Assembly: GCA_937921935.1 (NCBI GenBank)
Contig: CAKZWQ010000028.1
Location: forward strand, 1-64,000
DNA length: 64,000 nucleotides
Direction: 5' to 3'
Source of the DNA: an uncultured Gammaproteobacteria bacterium
GTDB taxonomy: Bacteria; Pseudomonadota; Gammaproteobacteria; Steroidobacterales; GCA-2729495
The translations under genes were made by a program, and so were the position numbers. This document shows positions 25,907-34,518 of the stretch, in pieces (position 1 is the stretch's first letter; the number at the start of each line of letters is the position of its first letter). Below the pieces are notes generated by a model, which worked only from the letters and a program-made list of their open reading frames with translations, was not told the origin of the DNA and did not search any database.

Positions 25907-28396
25907 ATGTCCTCGCGCAACACTTTGAAGCCGGCCAAAATTGGCCTCGCCGGACCTCTGGCATTACTGCTGCTTATGGTGGCACTTATCTGGGCCGCCG
26001 GGGACCGCATGTTGCGGATGGAATTCGCCATTTACGACTTTTTCCAGCAGCAATCGTCTGCCGCCCCCAGTGATCGGCTGCTGATTGTCGATACCGGAGC
26101 AGGTTCTGGCCAGGACAATCTCTGGAATGATGCCCGCCTGCCAGCTGTTATCAAAACCCTTGAGGCCGCCGGCGCCCAGGTGATTGTGCCCAGCCAGGCA
26201 CCGCCAGCAAACAGCGCTATGCCCAACATGAAGCAGCTCACGGCATTGCTGCAGCTGGAGCAGCAGGCCAGTGAGGCCGGGAGCAATGTCGATGCCCTGT
26301 CCTCGCAACTGGACGGTTTCAAAGCGCAGTTCGAGGCGCGCGGCGCCATTCAGGCTGCCCTGGCTGCCAGTGGGCGCGCTGTAGTCCCGATGGCCCAGGC
26401 AAACCCTCGTCAACCTGCGGGCCTTGACCCCTGCCAGCGACTGGCCGTTCCCCTCCCTGACGGCAGCAAGCTGGCCGGCATTTTGCCCGCCCGTGAAGTC
26501 GTGGCCCTGCCGCCCGTCATTTGCGAACAAGCGGTCGGTGCCGGCTATGCCGGTTTCCGGCCAGATCCCGATGGCGCGATCCGCGAAACGGCGCTGGTCG
26601 TGCAATCAGCCAAACGGGTTACGCCGACCCTGGCCCTGGCCAGCCTGGCCGCTGCGGCAGGTGTGAGCCTGCCGACGGTAACCCCGAATGGACAGCTTCG
26701 CGTCGGTGAATATCAGCTCAACACGGGCCCGGCCTTCTCCGTTTTGCTGCGTTATTACGACCGACAGAGCCAGGCAGCGAATTTCGCCGGGACCTCCGTT
26801 GAGGAAATCCTGGCTGAAAATTTTGATCCGGCCCTGATACGCGGACGTATTGCTCTGCTGGGACCCATAGACACGGACGCGACCTACCGCACCCCCGTTG
26901 ACCCGGCCTTGCCCGGCATCCTGCTGACCGCCACCAGCCTTTCTAACCTGCTTCAGAATGATTACCTTGTCCGACCGGACTGGCTGGCCTGGTCCGAACT
27001 GCTGTTGCTGGTCGGGCTGGCCGCTCTGTTCGTGGTCCTTGCGCCCGGCATGAGCCTGAATGCTGCCGCGCTGGCGGCGCTGTTTATCGGCGCGATCCTG
27101 CTAACCACAGAAGCCTACTTATTGCTGGCTCACGGCATCTGGGCTCGCCTGGGTCTGGCCACGGTGTTCTCGGCCCTGGGTATCATGACCATCGTCGGAC
27201 TGCGCTATTTGCGCCAGGCTGAACCTTTGCCGACGGCAACGCCTCAGCCGGCGGGCCCCAACCTGGGGATCGGCGATGAAATGGACCTGGCATTTTCGGT
27301 ATTGCGCCAGCAGCCGCCCAATGAAGACACCAAAGAAAGGCTCTACCGGATTGCGGTGAACCATGGCCGCCGGCGCGAGTTTGCGAAGGCTGAGCGAGTC
27401 CTGCGCTACCTGGCCTCTATCGACCCAAGCTATCGCGGAGTCACCGACAAACTCAAGAAACTCTCAGGTGCCGCTCAGCTAGAGCGCGAAGCCGAACAGA
27501 AGGATGGCGGCGCCGTTGCGCCGCCCGCGATCAAACGAGTCGCCAGTGAGGCGGGCGCGGACGGGATACAGCGTCTGGGCCGCTACGAAGTGGATAAGGT
27601 ACTCGGCCGCGGCGCGATGGCCACCGTGTACCTGGGGCGGGATCCCAAGATCAATCGGAAAGTCGCGATCAAGACCATCGCGCTTGCTGAGGAATTCAGC
27701 GATGAGGATCTGCAGAATGCCAAGGAGCAATTTCTGCGTGAAGCTGAGTCCGCCGGCCGGCTGAATCATCCCAACATTATCTCCATCTACGATGTGGATG
27801 AAGACAACGACGTGGCCTACCTGGCTATGGAGTACTTCGAGGGCAAATCCCTGGCCGCATATGCCACCACGGGCAATCTGCTGCCACCCCACTGGGTTCT
27901 GGAGCTGGGTGCCCGGGCAGCAGAAGCCTTGCACTATGCCCACAGCCAGAATGTGGTGCACCGGGATATCAAGCCAGCCAACATCATGTACAGCGCCAAT
28001 TCCGATAACCTGAAGCTCACGGACTTCGGTATTGCCAGACTCACGGACACCAGCCGCACCAAGACCGGAATTATCCTGGGCACGCCTTCGTATATGTCTC
28101 CGGAGCAGCTCGCCGGCAGCCCGGTCTCTGGCCAGTCCGACCTTTACTCCCTGGGCATTACCCTCTACCACCTGCTGACAGGCGGGCCACCCTTTAGGGC
28201 TGCCTCCATTCCGAAACTGATGGACAAAATCGTTAATGAGCGGCATCCCGCCCTGTCAACGATCCGTGACGATATTCCGCCCTGCGTGGATGAGCTATTC
28301 GACCGCGTCCTGGCCAAAGACCCGGCAGATCGTTTTGCCAACGGTCGAGCCATGGCGTTGGCCTTACGGGACTGTTGTAGTAATTTCACTAAGTAG
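25907..28396 (+). CDS. CHASE2-domain serine/threonine protein kinase
   Basis: An 829-residue membrane kinase. Order: transmembrane helix (about 12-31); extracytoplasmic CHASE2 sensor (about 36-355, with the end motif ILLGPIDTDAT-like IALLGPID and PGILLTATSLSNLLQ); three further helices (about 361-379, 384-402, 411-433); a helical/TPR-like segment (455-520); and a C-terminal Hanks-type kinase (559-825). Kinase residues all look intact: glycine loop GRGAMATVYLG (567-577), Lys589, HRD 685-687 with Asn692, DFG 706-708, SPE 731-733, and Thr718/Thr720 in the activation segment. Upstream of PP2C and FHA genes with gaps of 21 and 11 nt, so the three form an operon. The CHASE2 ligand is unknown. Confidence 0.93.
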   Translation: MSSRNTLKPAKIGLAGPLALLLLMVALIWAAGDRMLRMEFAIYDFFQQQSSAAPSDRLLIVDTGAGSGQDNLWNDARLPAVIKTLEAAGAQVIVPSQAPPANSAMPNMKQLTALLQLEQQASEAGSNVDALSSQLDGFKAQFEARGAIQAALAASGRAVVPMAQANPRQPAGLDPCQRLAVPLPDGSKLAGILPAREVVALPPVICEQAVGAGYAGFRPDPDGAIRETALVVQSAKRVTPTLALASLAAAAGVSLPTVTPNGQLRVGEYQLNTGPAFSVLLRYYDRQSQAANFAGTSVEEILAENFDPALIRGRIALLGPIDTDATYRTPVDPALPGILLTATSLSNLLQNDYLVRPDWLAWSELLLLVGLAALFVVLAPGMSLNAAALAALFIGAILLTTEAYLLLAHGIWARLGLATVFSALGIMTIVGLRYLRQAEPLPTATPQPAGPNLGIGDEMDLAFSVLRQQPPNEDTKERLYRIAVNHGRRREFAKAERVLRYLASIDPSYRGVTDKLKKLSGAAQLEREAEQKDGGAVAPPAIKRVASEAGADGIQRLGRYEVDKVLGRGAMATVYLGRDPKINRKVAIKTIALAEEFSDEDLQNAKEQFLREAESAGRLNHPNIISIYDVDEDNDVAYLAMEYFEGKSLAAYATTGNLLPPHWVLELGARAAEALHYAHSQNVVHRDIKPANIMYSANSDNLKLTDFGIARLTDTSRTKTGIILGTPSYMSPEQLAGSPVSGQSDLYSLGITLYHLLTGGPPFRAASIPKLMDKIVNERHPALSTIRDDIPPCVDELFDRVLAKDPADRFANGRAMALALRDCCSNFTK

Positions 28397-28417
28397 TCCC
28401 TTCGGCCGGCCGCCTGA

Positions 28418-29242
28418 ATGAACCTGAAAGAGAAGTTTGCCTGCGTCCAGATGACGGATGTCGGCAAAGTCCGCGATCACAATGAAGATGCGATCGGCGC
28501 CAATTTAGGCACCGGTTTGCTGGTGCTGGCCGATGGTATGGGCGGCTACAACGCGGGTGAGGTTGCCAGCGGCATCGCCGTCAAAACAGTCCTGGAACTG
28601 GTTAGCGAAGCCTGCGCGCGAGAAGATCGGGAAGTCGCCGAGCCCGAGACGGGGCTGATGCGCCAGAGCATTGTCCTGCGGGATGCCGTGGCCCGGGCCA
28701 ACAAAATCATCCACCAGACCGCCAAAAGCCAGCCCCAATGCGAGGGCATGGGCACAACCCTCGTTGCCTGCCTGTTTTTTGATAATCGGGTCACCATTGC
28801 CCATGTGGGCGACTCCCGCCTTTACCGGCTCCGGGCCGGCCGTTTCGAGCAAGTCACCCTGGACCACTCCCTGCTACAGGAACTCGTGGATCGGGGCTTC
28901 TATACGCCCGAGGAGGCGGCCCGCTCCACCAACCGGAACTACGTAACCCGGGCCCTGGGCGTGGAACCGGGCGTGGACGTGGAAATCAACGAAATCGACG
29001 CTGAGCCTGATGACGTCTACCTTCTGTGCTCGGACGGCCTGAGCGATATGGTCGAGGATGAGGATATCCACTTAACCATAAGCACTTTTGGTGCTAATCT
29101 TGAAACAGCAGCTAAGCAACTGATTCAACTGAGCAACGACCACGGCGGCAAGGACAATATCTCCATTATTTTGTTAAATGTCCTCGACTCCTTTCCTGCC
29201 AAGACGGGACTTTTTGCCCGTCTGGCCCGACTTTTCAAGTAG
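28418..29242 (+). CDS. PP2C-family protein serine/threonine phosphatase
   Basis: A 274-residue PPM/PP2C phosphatase. Metal-binding motifs are intact: RDHNED (19-24), ADGMGG (38-43), GMGTTLV, AHVGDSRLYRL, CSDGLSDMVED and KDNISI. A short basic C-terminal tail (LFARLARLFK) could be amphipathic. It should reverse phosphorylation by the upstream kinase, as in the PrkC-PrpC or PppA-PpkA pairs. The gene is tightly spaced between the kinase and FHA genes. Confidence 0.95.
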   Translation: MNLKEKFACVQMTDVGKVRDHNEDAIGANLGTGLLVLADGMGGYNAGEVASGIAVKTVLELVSEACAREDREVAEPETGLMRQSIVLRDAVARANKIIHQTAKSQPQCEGMGTTLVACLFFDNRVTIAHVGDSRLYRLRAGRFEQVTLDHSLLQELVDRGFYTPEEAARSTNRNYVTRALGVEPGVDVEINEIDAEPDDVYLLCSDGLSDMVEDEDIHLTISTFGANLETAAKQLIQLSNDHGGKDNISIILLNVLDSFPAKTGLFARLARLFK

Positions 29243-29253
29243 TGACTTGACCC

Positions 29254-29970
29254 ATGGCTAGACTGATCCTGAGTATCGACGGCGGACAACTCGCCGAATA
29301 CAACATGAGCAAAGAGCGGTACACCATCGGCCGGCTGGCTGACAATGATGTGCGTATCGACAACCCAACGGTCAGCGGCCATCACTCGCTGATTATCAAT
29401 ATTCTGAATGACTCCTTCCTGGAAGATCTCAACAGCACCAACGGGACCTACGTCAACGGCAAACTGATCAAGAAGCATGCCCTGCAGCATGGCGATCTGA
29501 TTACTGTTGGTCGGCATCAGCTGCGCTTCGTCGACAGCGCCGGTGACGATGATGAACAGGATGATGAATTCTCCCGCACCATGGTGATCGATAATACCGA
29601 CATGGCCAAGGCACATGCCGAGCAGGTTGCAGCTGCCGCCGGTAACGGCGCCGCGGCCAGGCAGGAATTCATCGAAACCGCAGCAGGCTCCAAACCACCG
29701 CCGGTGGCAAAGGTACAGGTACTGAACGGATCATTCGCCGGCCGCGAGGTCTCACTGAGCAAAGCGGTCACAACCTTGGGACGCCCCGGCGTGCAGGTCG
29801 TGGCGATCACTCGCCGCTCCAACGGTTACCACGTAGTGCAGGTGGAAAATGCAAAAGGCAGGGAGTCTGCCAAGCTGAATGGCGACCCGCTGGGTCAGCA
29901 AGCAAAAGAATTGGGTGACAACGACGTGTTGGAGATCATCGGCATCAAGATGGGATTCTTTGCCGACTGA
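29254..29970 (+). CDS. Tandem FHA-domain protein
   Basis: A 238-residue cytoplasmic protein. FHA domain 1 (about 1-93) has the phospho-Thr-binding residues of the fold: Gly26-Arg27, Ser41-x-His43 and STNGTYVNG (61-69). An acidic linker (98-105) leads to SRTMVID (107-113), whose Thr109 may be a phospho-acceptor, then an Ala-rich hinge. A second FHA-like domain (about 150-238) has LGRPG and KLNGDPLG but a variant binding loop (ITRRSNGYH). It is the probable phospho-Thr reader of the kinase/PP2C operon. It converges on dnaB with 18 nt between. Confidence 0.92.
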   Translation: MARLILSIDGGQLAEYNMSKERYTIGRLADNDVRIDNPTVSGHHSLIINILNDSFLEDLNSTNGTYVNGKLIKKHALQHGDLITVGRHQLRFVDSAGDDDEQDDEFSRTMVIDNTDMAKAHAEQVAAAAGNGAAARQEFIETAAGSKPPPVAKVQVLNGSFAGREVSLSKAVTTLGRPGVQVVAITRRSNGYHVVQVENAKGRESAKLNGDPLGQQAKELGDNDVLEIIGIKMGFFAD

Positions 29971-29988
29971 TAGTTACTGAGCGTCGAC

Positions 29989-31368
29989 TCAGAAGGCGCT
30001 GCTTTCCGGCGCAAAATTCTCAAAGCGTGTGTACTTGCCCAGAAAGGTCAGAGGGAACTCCCCCGTGGGCCCGTTACGCTGCTTGGCAATGGTAATGTCT
30101 GCCACACCCGCACGCGGCGTATTCTTGTCGTAGACTTCTTCACGATAGATAAATACGATCAGGTCGGCATCCTGCTCGATGGCACCCGACTCACGCAGGT
30201 CTGACATAACCGGCTTTTTATCCGTGCGCTGTTCGACGCTCCGATTCAGCTGCGACAGGGCGATAATAGGGACGCGCAGTTCTTTCGCCAGGGCCTTGAG
30301 GGAACGAGAAATAGCCGAGATTTCCGTCGCCCGGTTCTCAGTGCTACCGCCCACCGTCATAAGCTGAAGATAATCCACAACGATCAGGCTCAGGCCGTGC
30401 TCACGCTGCAGTCGGCGTGATCGCGCGCGCACTTCCGTCGGTGTCAGAGCGCCGGCGTCATCAATAAAAATCGGTGCCTGGGACATCTGCTGAATGGCGC
30501 CGTTGATGCGTTTCCAGTCGTCGTCGCCAAAGCGGCCGGTGCGCAGATGGGACTGGTCCACTCGCCCCAGCGAAGAGATTAGCCTGAATGCCAGCTGATC
30601 CGTGGACATCTCCATGCTGAAAATTGCCGTCGGCTTGTTCAGCCCCAGAGCAACATTTTCAGCAAGATTCATGGCCAGGCTCGTCTTACCCATTGAGGGG
30701 CGACCGGCGACGATAATCAGGTCACCGGGCTGCAAGCCGGCCGTGTAGTCGTCAAATTTCTGGAAGCCCGTCGACAGCCCGGTTATCGAGCCACCAGCCT
30801 GATGCAGTTCATCCAGTCTATCAACGGTCTCGTTGAGCACATCACTGAGCCGGACAAAGCCCGAGCCACGCCGCTTGCCGCGCTCAGCGATCTCGAATAC
30901 CTGGCGCTCGGCATCATCCACCAATTCATTGATGGGCCGACCTTCCGTGTGATAAGCGCTGGCAGCGATCTCATTACCGGTCTTGATGAGGTCGCGCAAC
31001 AAGGCACGCTCGCGAATGATGCTCGCATAGTCGACAACATTCGCTGCGCTGGGGGTGTCTGCCACCAGGCTTCCCAGGTAAGCCAGACCGCCAGCATCCT
31101 GCAATTCGTTCCGGCTTTCCAGGAACTCGGAAATGGTCACGGCATCGCAGGGCTCACTGCGCTGCGCAAGCTCGCTGATGGAAGCAAAGATCAGCCGATG
31201 ATCACGCCGGTAAAAGTCATCCTCGACGACCCGGTCGGCAACCCGATCCCATGAAGAATTATCCAGCATCAGCCCACCGAGCAATGCCTGCTCAGCCTGC
31301 ACGGAACTGGGCGGCACATTAAGACGATCTGTGTCGCTCAGAAAGTCATCCGGCACCGCACTGGCCAT
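29989..31368 (-). CDS. dnaB: Replicative DNA helicase DnaB
   Basis: A 459-residue hexameric helicase. N-terminal domain starts PPSSVQAEQALLGGLMLD; the C-terminal RecA-like domain carries Walker A GRPSMGKTS (222-230) and Walker B LIVVDYLQLM, with SQLNRSVEQR beyond. No intein is present. It unwinds DNA at the replication fork and binds primase. It follows rplI by 6 nt, the usual ribosomal protein-helicase linkage. Confidence 0.99.
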   Translation of the reverse strand: MASAVPDDFLSDTDRLNVPPSSVQAEQALLGGLMLDNSSWDRVADRVVEDDFYRRDHRLIFASISELAQRSEPCDAVTISEFLESRNELQDAGGLAYLGSLVADTPSAANVVDYASIIRERALLRDLIKTGNEIAASAYHTEGRPINELVDDAERQVFEIAERGKRRGSGFVRLSDVLNETVDRLDELHQAGGSITGLSTGFQKFDDYTAGLQPGDLIIVAGRPSMGKTSLAMNLAENVALGLNKPTAIFSMEMSTDQLAFRLISSLGRVDQSHLRTGRFGDDDWKRINGAIQQMSQAPIFIDDAGALTPTEVRARSRRLQREHGLSLIVVDYLQLMTVGGSTENRATEISAISRSLKALAKELRVPIIALSQLNRSVEQRTDKKPVMSDLRESGAIEQDADLIVFIYREEVYDKNTPRAGVADITIAKQRNGPTGEFPLTFLGKYTRFENFAPESSAF

Positions 31369-31374
31369 AGGCGC

Positions 31375-31911
31375 TTACTGCTCCGAGGGATCGGCTTCCG
31401 TGACATCGGCGTCGGCGGTCTCGCCGGCATCGTCAGTCTCGGCAGGCGGCACCCAGGTTTCGCCATCTTCGCCAACCACTGTCACCTTTATCGTGGTGGT
31501 CACATCGGTGTGCAGATGCAGTTCAACCTGGTGCTCACCCAGCAGGCGAATGGGGCCATCCGACAAACGGACTTCACTCCGCTGCACTTCAACACCAGCC
31601 CCCGTACAGGCTTCGGCAATGTCGATGGTGCCCAGGGAACCAAACAACTTGCCCTCGGTCCCGGCGCGCGTCGGAATGGTGACCGTCAGCGCCTGCAACT
31701 GGGCAGCGCGACCCTCGGCCACGGCCAGTTCTGCCGCCTGCTTGGCTTCCAGCTCAGCACGACGGGCTTCGAATACGGCGACGTTGTCAGCCGTGGCCAG
31801 AGTCGCTTTACCTTTGGGCAACAGAAAGTTTCGGCCATAGCCGGACCGGACTTTTACGCGGTCACCGATATTCCCCAGGTTTTCAACTTTTTCCAGCAGA
31901 ATTACGTCCAT
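31375..31911 (-). CDS. rplI: 50S ribosomal protein L9 with acidic tail
   Basis: A 178-residue L9. The N-domain [19 protein letters not shown] and [13 protein letters not shown], the long connecting helix and the C-domain are standard (E. coli is 149 residues). Residues 155-178 form an extra acidic, Asp/Glu/Ala/Thr-rich tail. The start at 31911 matches the family; an upstream in-frame Met is not conserved. It lies between the DUF2232 gene and dnaB. Confidence 0.98.
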   Translation of the reverse strand: MDVILLEKVENLGNIGDRVKVRSGYGRNFLLPKGKATLATADNVAVFEARRAELEAKQAAELAVAEGRAAQLQALTVTIPTRAGTEGKLFGSLGTIDIAEACTGAGVEVQRSEVRLSDGPIRLLGEHQVELHLHTDVTTTIKVTVVGEDGETWVPPAETDDAGETADADVTEADPSEQ

Positions 31912-31944
31912 TACTTCTCTCTCCACCGGCGGCTAGCCGGCCTG

Positions 31945-32832
31945 CTATTTAATCACATCCACACCATTCCGGCGCAGGCTATACCAGTTGTCTACAAAGC
32001 CCAGGGTCGCCAGCGCAAGCAATCCCGCCGAGGCATACACCGCCCCGAGGAGCAGCGGCCCGTAAACGAGCAGCAAGACAAACCAGGGCCAGTCCCGCTG
32101 CTGCGCGTGCCAGTGCACCACCGCCAGCCCCTGTAAGGCGAAGCCCATACCAAAGACCAGCAGCAAATTACTGCCCAGGGCCCCGGGCTGAAATACCGCC
32201 AGCACGCCGGCCAGTCCCGCCAGCAGGCCAATAATGGTGCCCAGCTGCAGCGCTCTGAACATGGCGCCGAAACCGGGCCCGCCGGCGCTGGCAGCCCACC
32301 AGCTGCCGAGCATCAGCGCTGCCCCGAAGCTGCTGATGGCGCTGGCCGCGGCTATCCCCGTCATCAGCGGGGCCAGGGCGGCCAAGGCCGTCGGCTCGCC
32401 GAACTGGACGCCCATGGCAACCATTTCAGTGGCCATTGCCTCGAGGATTTCCAGCCAATAGGCCGCCGGGTCACTCGCCATCAAACTGAACAGCAGGACA
32501 CCGGCCGCTGCCAACACCACCAGCATCTGCACCGGCAGGATCAGCGTACCGAATCGCCCCGTCAGGGAACCCAGCACGATGGCAAGGGGCCAGATCAAGC
32601 CGGCGCTGACCAGCAGCGCCTGCCACTGACCCTGGGTCAGCAAGGTCAGCACAAGCAGGATTCCGCCTGCCAGCAAACAGTCTGTCGTCGCTTCGCGCCA
32701 GCCTTTCAAAATGGCCGTCAGGCTGACTCCAGCCGTGCTAAGCAAACCCAGAATGCCGAGGGGAAAGAACGCTGCAATCAGCACGATCCGCGCCACGCGG
32801 CGTTCCGCCAGCCAGGCGCCGAAAAGGCTCAT
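31945..32832 (-). CDS. DUF2232-like integral membrane protein
   Basis: A 295-residue hydrophobic protein with roughly eight predicted membrane segments and no recognised catalytic motif. Size, location between rpsR and rplI, and overall pattern match the DUF2232 (YybS-like) family often found with rplI-dnaB. The last helix is followed by DNWYSLRRNG, a basic cytosolic end. Function is unknown; co-transcription with ribosomal genes is suggested by gaps of 33 and 42 nt. Confidence 0.8.
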   Translation of the reverse strand: MSLFGAWLAERRVARIVLIAAFFPLGILGLLSTAGVSLTAILKGWREATTDCLLAGGILLVLTLLTQGQWQALLVSAGLIWPLAIVLGSLTGRFGTLILPVQMLVVLAAAGVLLFSLMASDPAAYWLEILEAMATEMVAMGVQFGEPTALAALAPLMTGIAAASAISSFGAALMLGSWWAASAGGPGFGAMFRALQLGTIIGLLAGLAGVLAVFQPGALGSNLLLVFGMGFALQGLAVVHWHAQQRDWPWFVLLLVYGPLLLGAVYASAGLLALATLGFVDNWYSLRRNGVDVIK

Positions 32833-32874
32833 CGCGACGCACCGGCCAACTGGCCAAGGGCGTCAGAGGCTTTC

Positions 32875-33099
32875 TCAGTGCTTGTCGGTGTAGGGCAGCA
32901 GCGCAAGATATCGGGCCCGCTTCACGGCTGTTGCCAATTGCCGCTGGTATTGCGACTTGGTGCCCGTGATGCGGCTCGGCACAATCTTGCCGGTCTCCGT
33001 AATATAGTTACGCAAGGTATCCAGATCCTTGTAATCGATCTCTTTAATACCTTCTGCCGTAAAACGGCAATATTTGCGACGTCTGAAATATCTGCTCAT
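32875..33099 (-). CDS. rpsR: 30S ribosomal protein S18
   Basis: A 74-residue S18, one residue from the E. coli length, with the N-terminal [15 protein letters not shown] and the conserved [27 protein letters not shown]. The single Cys in the N-terminus is of the zinc-free type. It lies 34 nt after rpsF; priB, often between these two genes in gammaproteobacteria, is absent. Confidence 0.99.
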   Translation of the reverse strand: MSRYFRRRKYCRFTAEGIKEIDYKDLDTLRNYITETGKIVPSRITGTKSQYQRQLATAVKRARYLALLPYTDKH

Positions 33100-33133
33100 G
33101 GTTTTTGCATCCTGTTCGGGTCAGCGCGCGGGC

Positions 33134-33670
33134 TCAGCCGGCCGCCTTTTGGGTGTCTTCCTCGCCAGAGTCGGCAGGCGCTGCAGTCGCCTCGTCCGCG
33201 GCAGCAACGGGTGCCTCGTCCGCGACGGCCGACTCATCGGCTGCGGCAACGGTTTCTTCCGTAACGGTTTCTTCAGCAGCAGCGGCTGTAGTTTCGCTCG
33301 CCGCTTCAGACTCCGGTTCCGGCCGTGACTCACGTTCGCTGGACTCATCCTCGGCGGCTTTGGCCAGAGGCGAGGCTTCAGTGACAGCTTCGTCGCGGCG
33401 AATAACCAGGTGCCGGAGTACTGCATCACTGAAACGGAAGGCGCCAAGAATTTCTTCCATGGCTTTGTTATCGCACTCCACGTTCATCATCACGTAGTGG
33501 GCTTTGTGAACCTTGGAGATAGTGTGGGCCAGCTGACGGCGACCCCAGTCTTCGAGCCGGTGCATATGGCCGCCATCGCGCGTCACCATAGCGGTGTAGC
33601 GCTCGATCATGGCCGGGACCTGCTCACTCTGGTCAGGATGGACCAGAAACACGATTTCGTAGTGACGCAT
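33134..33670 (-). CDS. rpsF: 30S ribosomal protein S6 with long acidic tail
   Basis: A 178-residue S6. Residues 1-95 are the normal fold, from [19 protein letters not shown] to [19 protein letters not shown], and pair with S18 on the platform. Residues 98-178 are an Ala/Glu/Asp/Thr-rich low-complexity extension that most S6 proteins lack. In E. coli the RimK enzyme adds glutamates to S6 after translation; here an acidic tail is encoded. The start at 33670 is the family start; an upstream Met in the frame is not conserved. Confidence 0.98.
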   Translation of the reverse strand: MRHYEIVFLVHPDQSEQVPAMIERYTAMVTRDGGHMHRLEDWGRRQLAHTISKVHKAHYVMMNVECDNKAMEEILGAFRFSDAVLRHLVIRRDEAVTEASPLAKAAEDESSERESRPEPESEAASETTAAAAEETVTEETVAAADESAVADEAPVAAADEATAAPADSGEEDTQKAAG

Positions 33671-33786
33671 TGTCGCTCCTCGTGGGTTAAAGCCACCCGA
33701 ATAGCGGTGTGGCAAGGAGAATACCCGTCAGCCTCGGGCTGCGGGGCCGGCAATCCTACCCGAGACCGGGGTCAGGAAACAAGCAC

Positions 33787-34518
33787 TTAGGACCGCTGGC
33801 GCAGGGCCTCATACAGACAGATACCCGTGGCCACGGAGACATTGAGACTCTCCACGCTGCCCTGCATGGGGAGACTGACCAGCTGATCGCAGCGCTCCCG
33901 GGTCAGCCGGCGCAGCCCCTTGCCTTCAGCCCCCATGACCAGGCCCAGGGAGCCCCGCAGATCCGTGGCATAGAGCCCGGCCCCGGCCTCATCATCGGTG
34001 CCGATCAGCACGATCCCCTGACTGCTCAGCCAGGCCATGAAGCGGGCCAGATTGGGGACGGCAGCCACGGGCAGGACTTCTGCCGCGCCGGCAGCCACTT
34101 TGCTTACGGCGGGGGTCAGGCCCACATTCCGGCTGCGACCAACCACGACCAAATCGGCGCCGGCAGCATCGGCGCTGCGCAGACAGGCGCCGAAATTGCG
34201 CGGATCTTCCACGCCGTCCAGCAGCAACAACAGGGGCTCGGACAAGCCCAGCACCAGGTCCTTGGCCTGAGCCTCGCCCAGCAACTCGCCCCCGTGCACC
34301 CGGGCAGCAATGCCCTGGTGTTTGACCTGACCACTCAGACCATCCAGACCTTCCACGGACATGGTCTCGACGCGGACGCCCAGAGCGTCCAGATCCGGCA
34401 GGCGCGCGCGCCTGCCCGGACCCAGCTTTGCATCCAGATAGAGCGTGATGACCCGCTCGGGTTGTCGCCGCAGCAACCCGCCCACGGCCTGAAAACCACA
34501 AATAATTCGCTCAGCCAC
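33787..34518 (-). CDS. rlmB: 23S rRNA (guanosine-2251-2'-O)-methyltransferase RlmB
   Basis: A 243-residue SpoU-family SPOUT methyltransferase, the same length as E. coli RlmB. N-terminal substrate-binding domain starts RIICGFQAVGGLLRRQP; the knot domain has LDGVEDPRNFGACLRSA and ends SLPMQGSVESLNVSVATGICLYEALRQ. It methylates G2251 in the P-loop of 23S rRNA. The GTG start overlaps the rnr stop by 8 nt (GTGGCTGA), which supports it over longer in-frame starts inside rnr. Confidence 0.96.
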   Translation of the reverse strand: MAERIICGFQAVGGLLRRQPERVITLYLDAKLGPGRRARLPDLDALGVRVETMSVEGLDGLSGQVKHQGIAARVHGGELLGEAQAKDLVLGLSEPLLLLLDGVEDPRNFGACLRSADAAGADLVVVGRSRNVGLTPAVSKVAAGAAEVLPVAAVPNLARFMAWLSSQGIVLIGTDDEAGAGLYATDLRGSLGLVMGAEGKGLRRLTRERCDQLVSLPMQGSVESLNVSVATGICLYEALRQRS

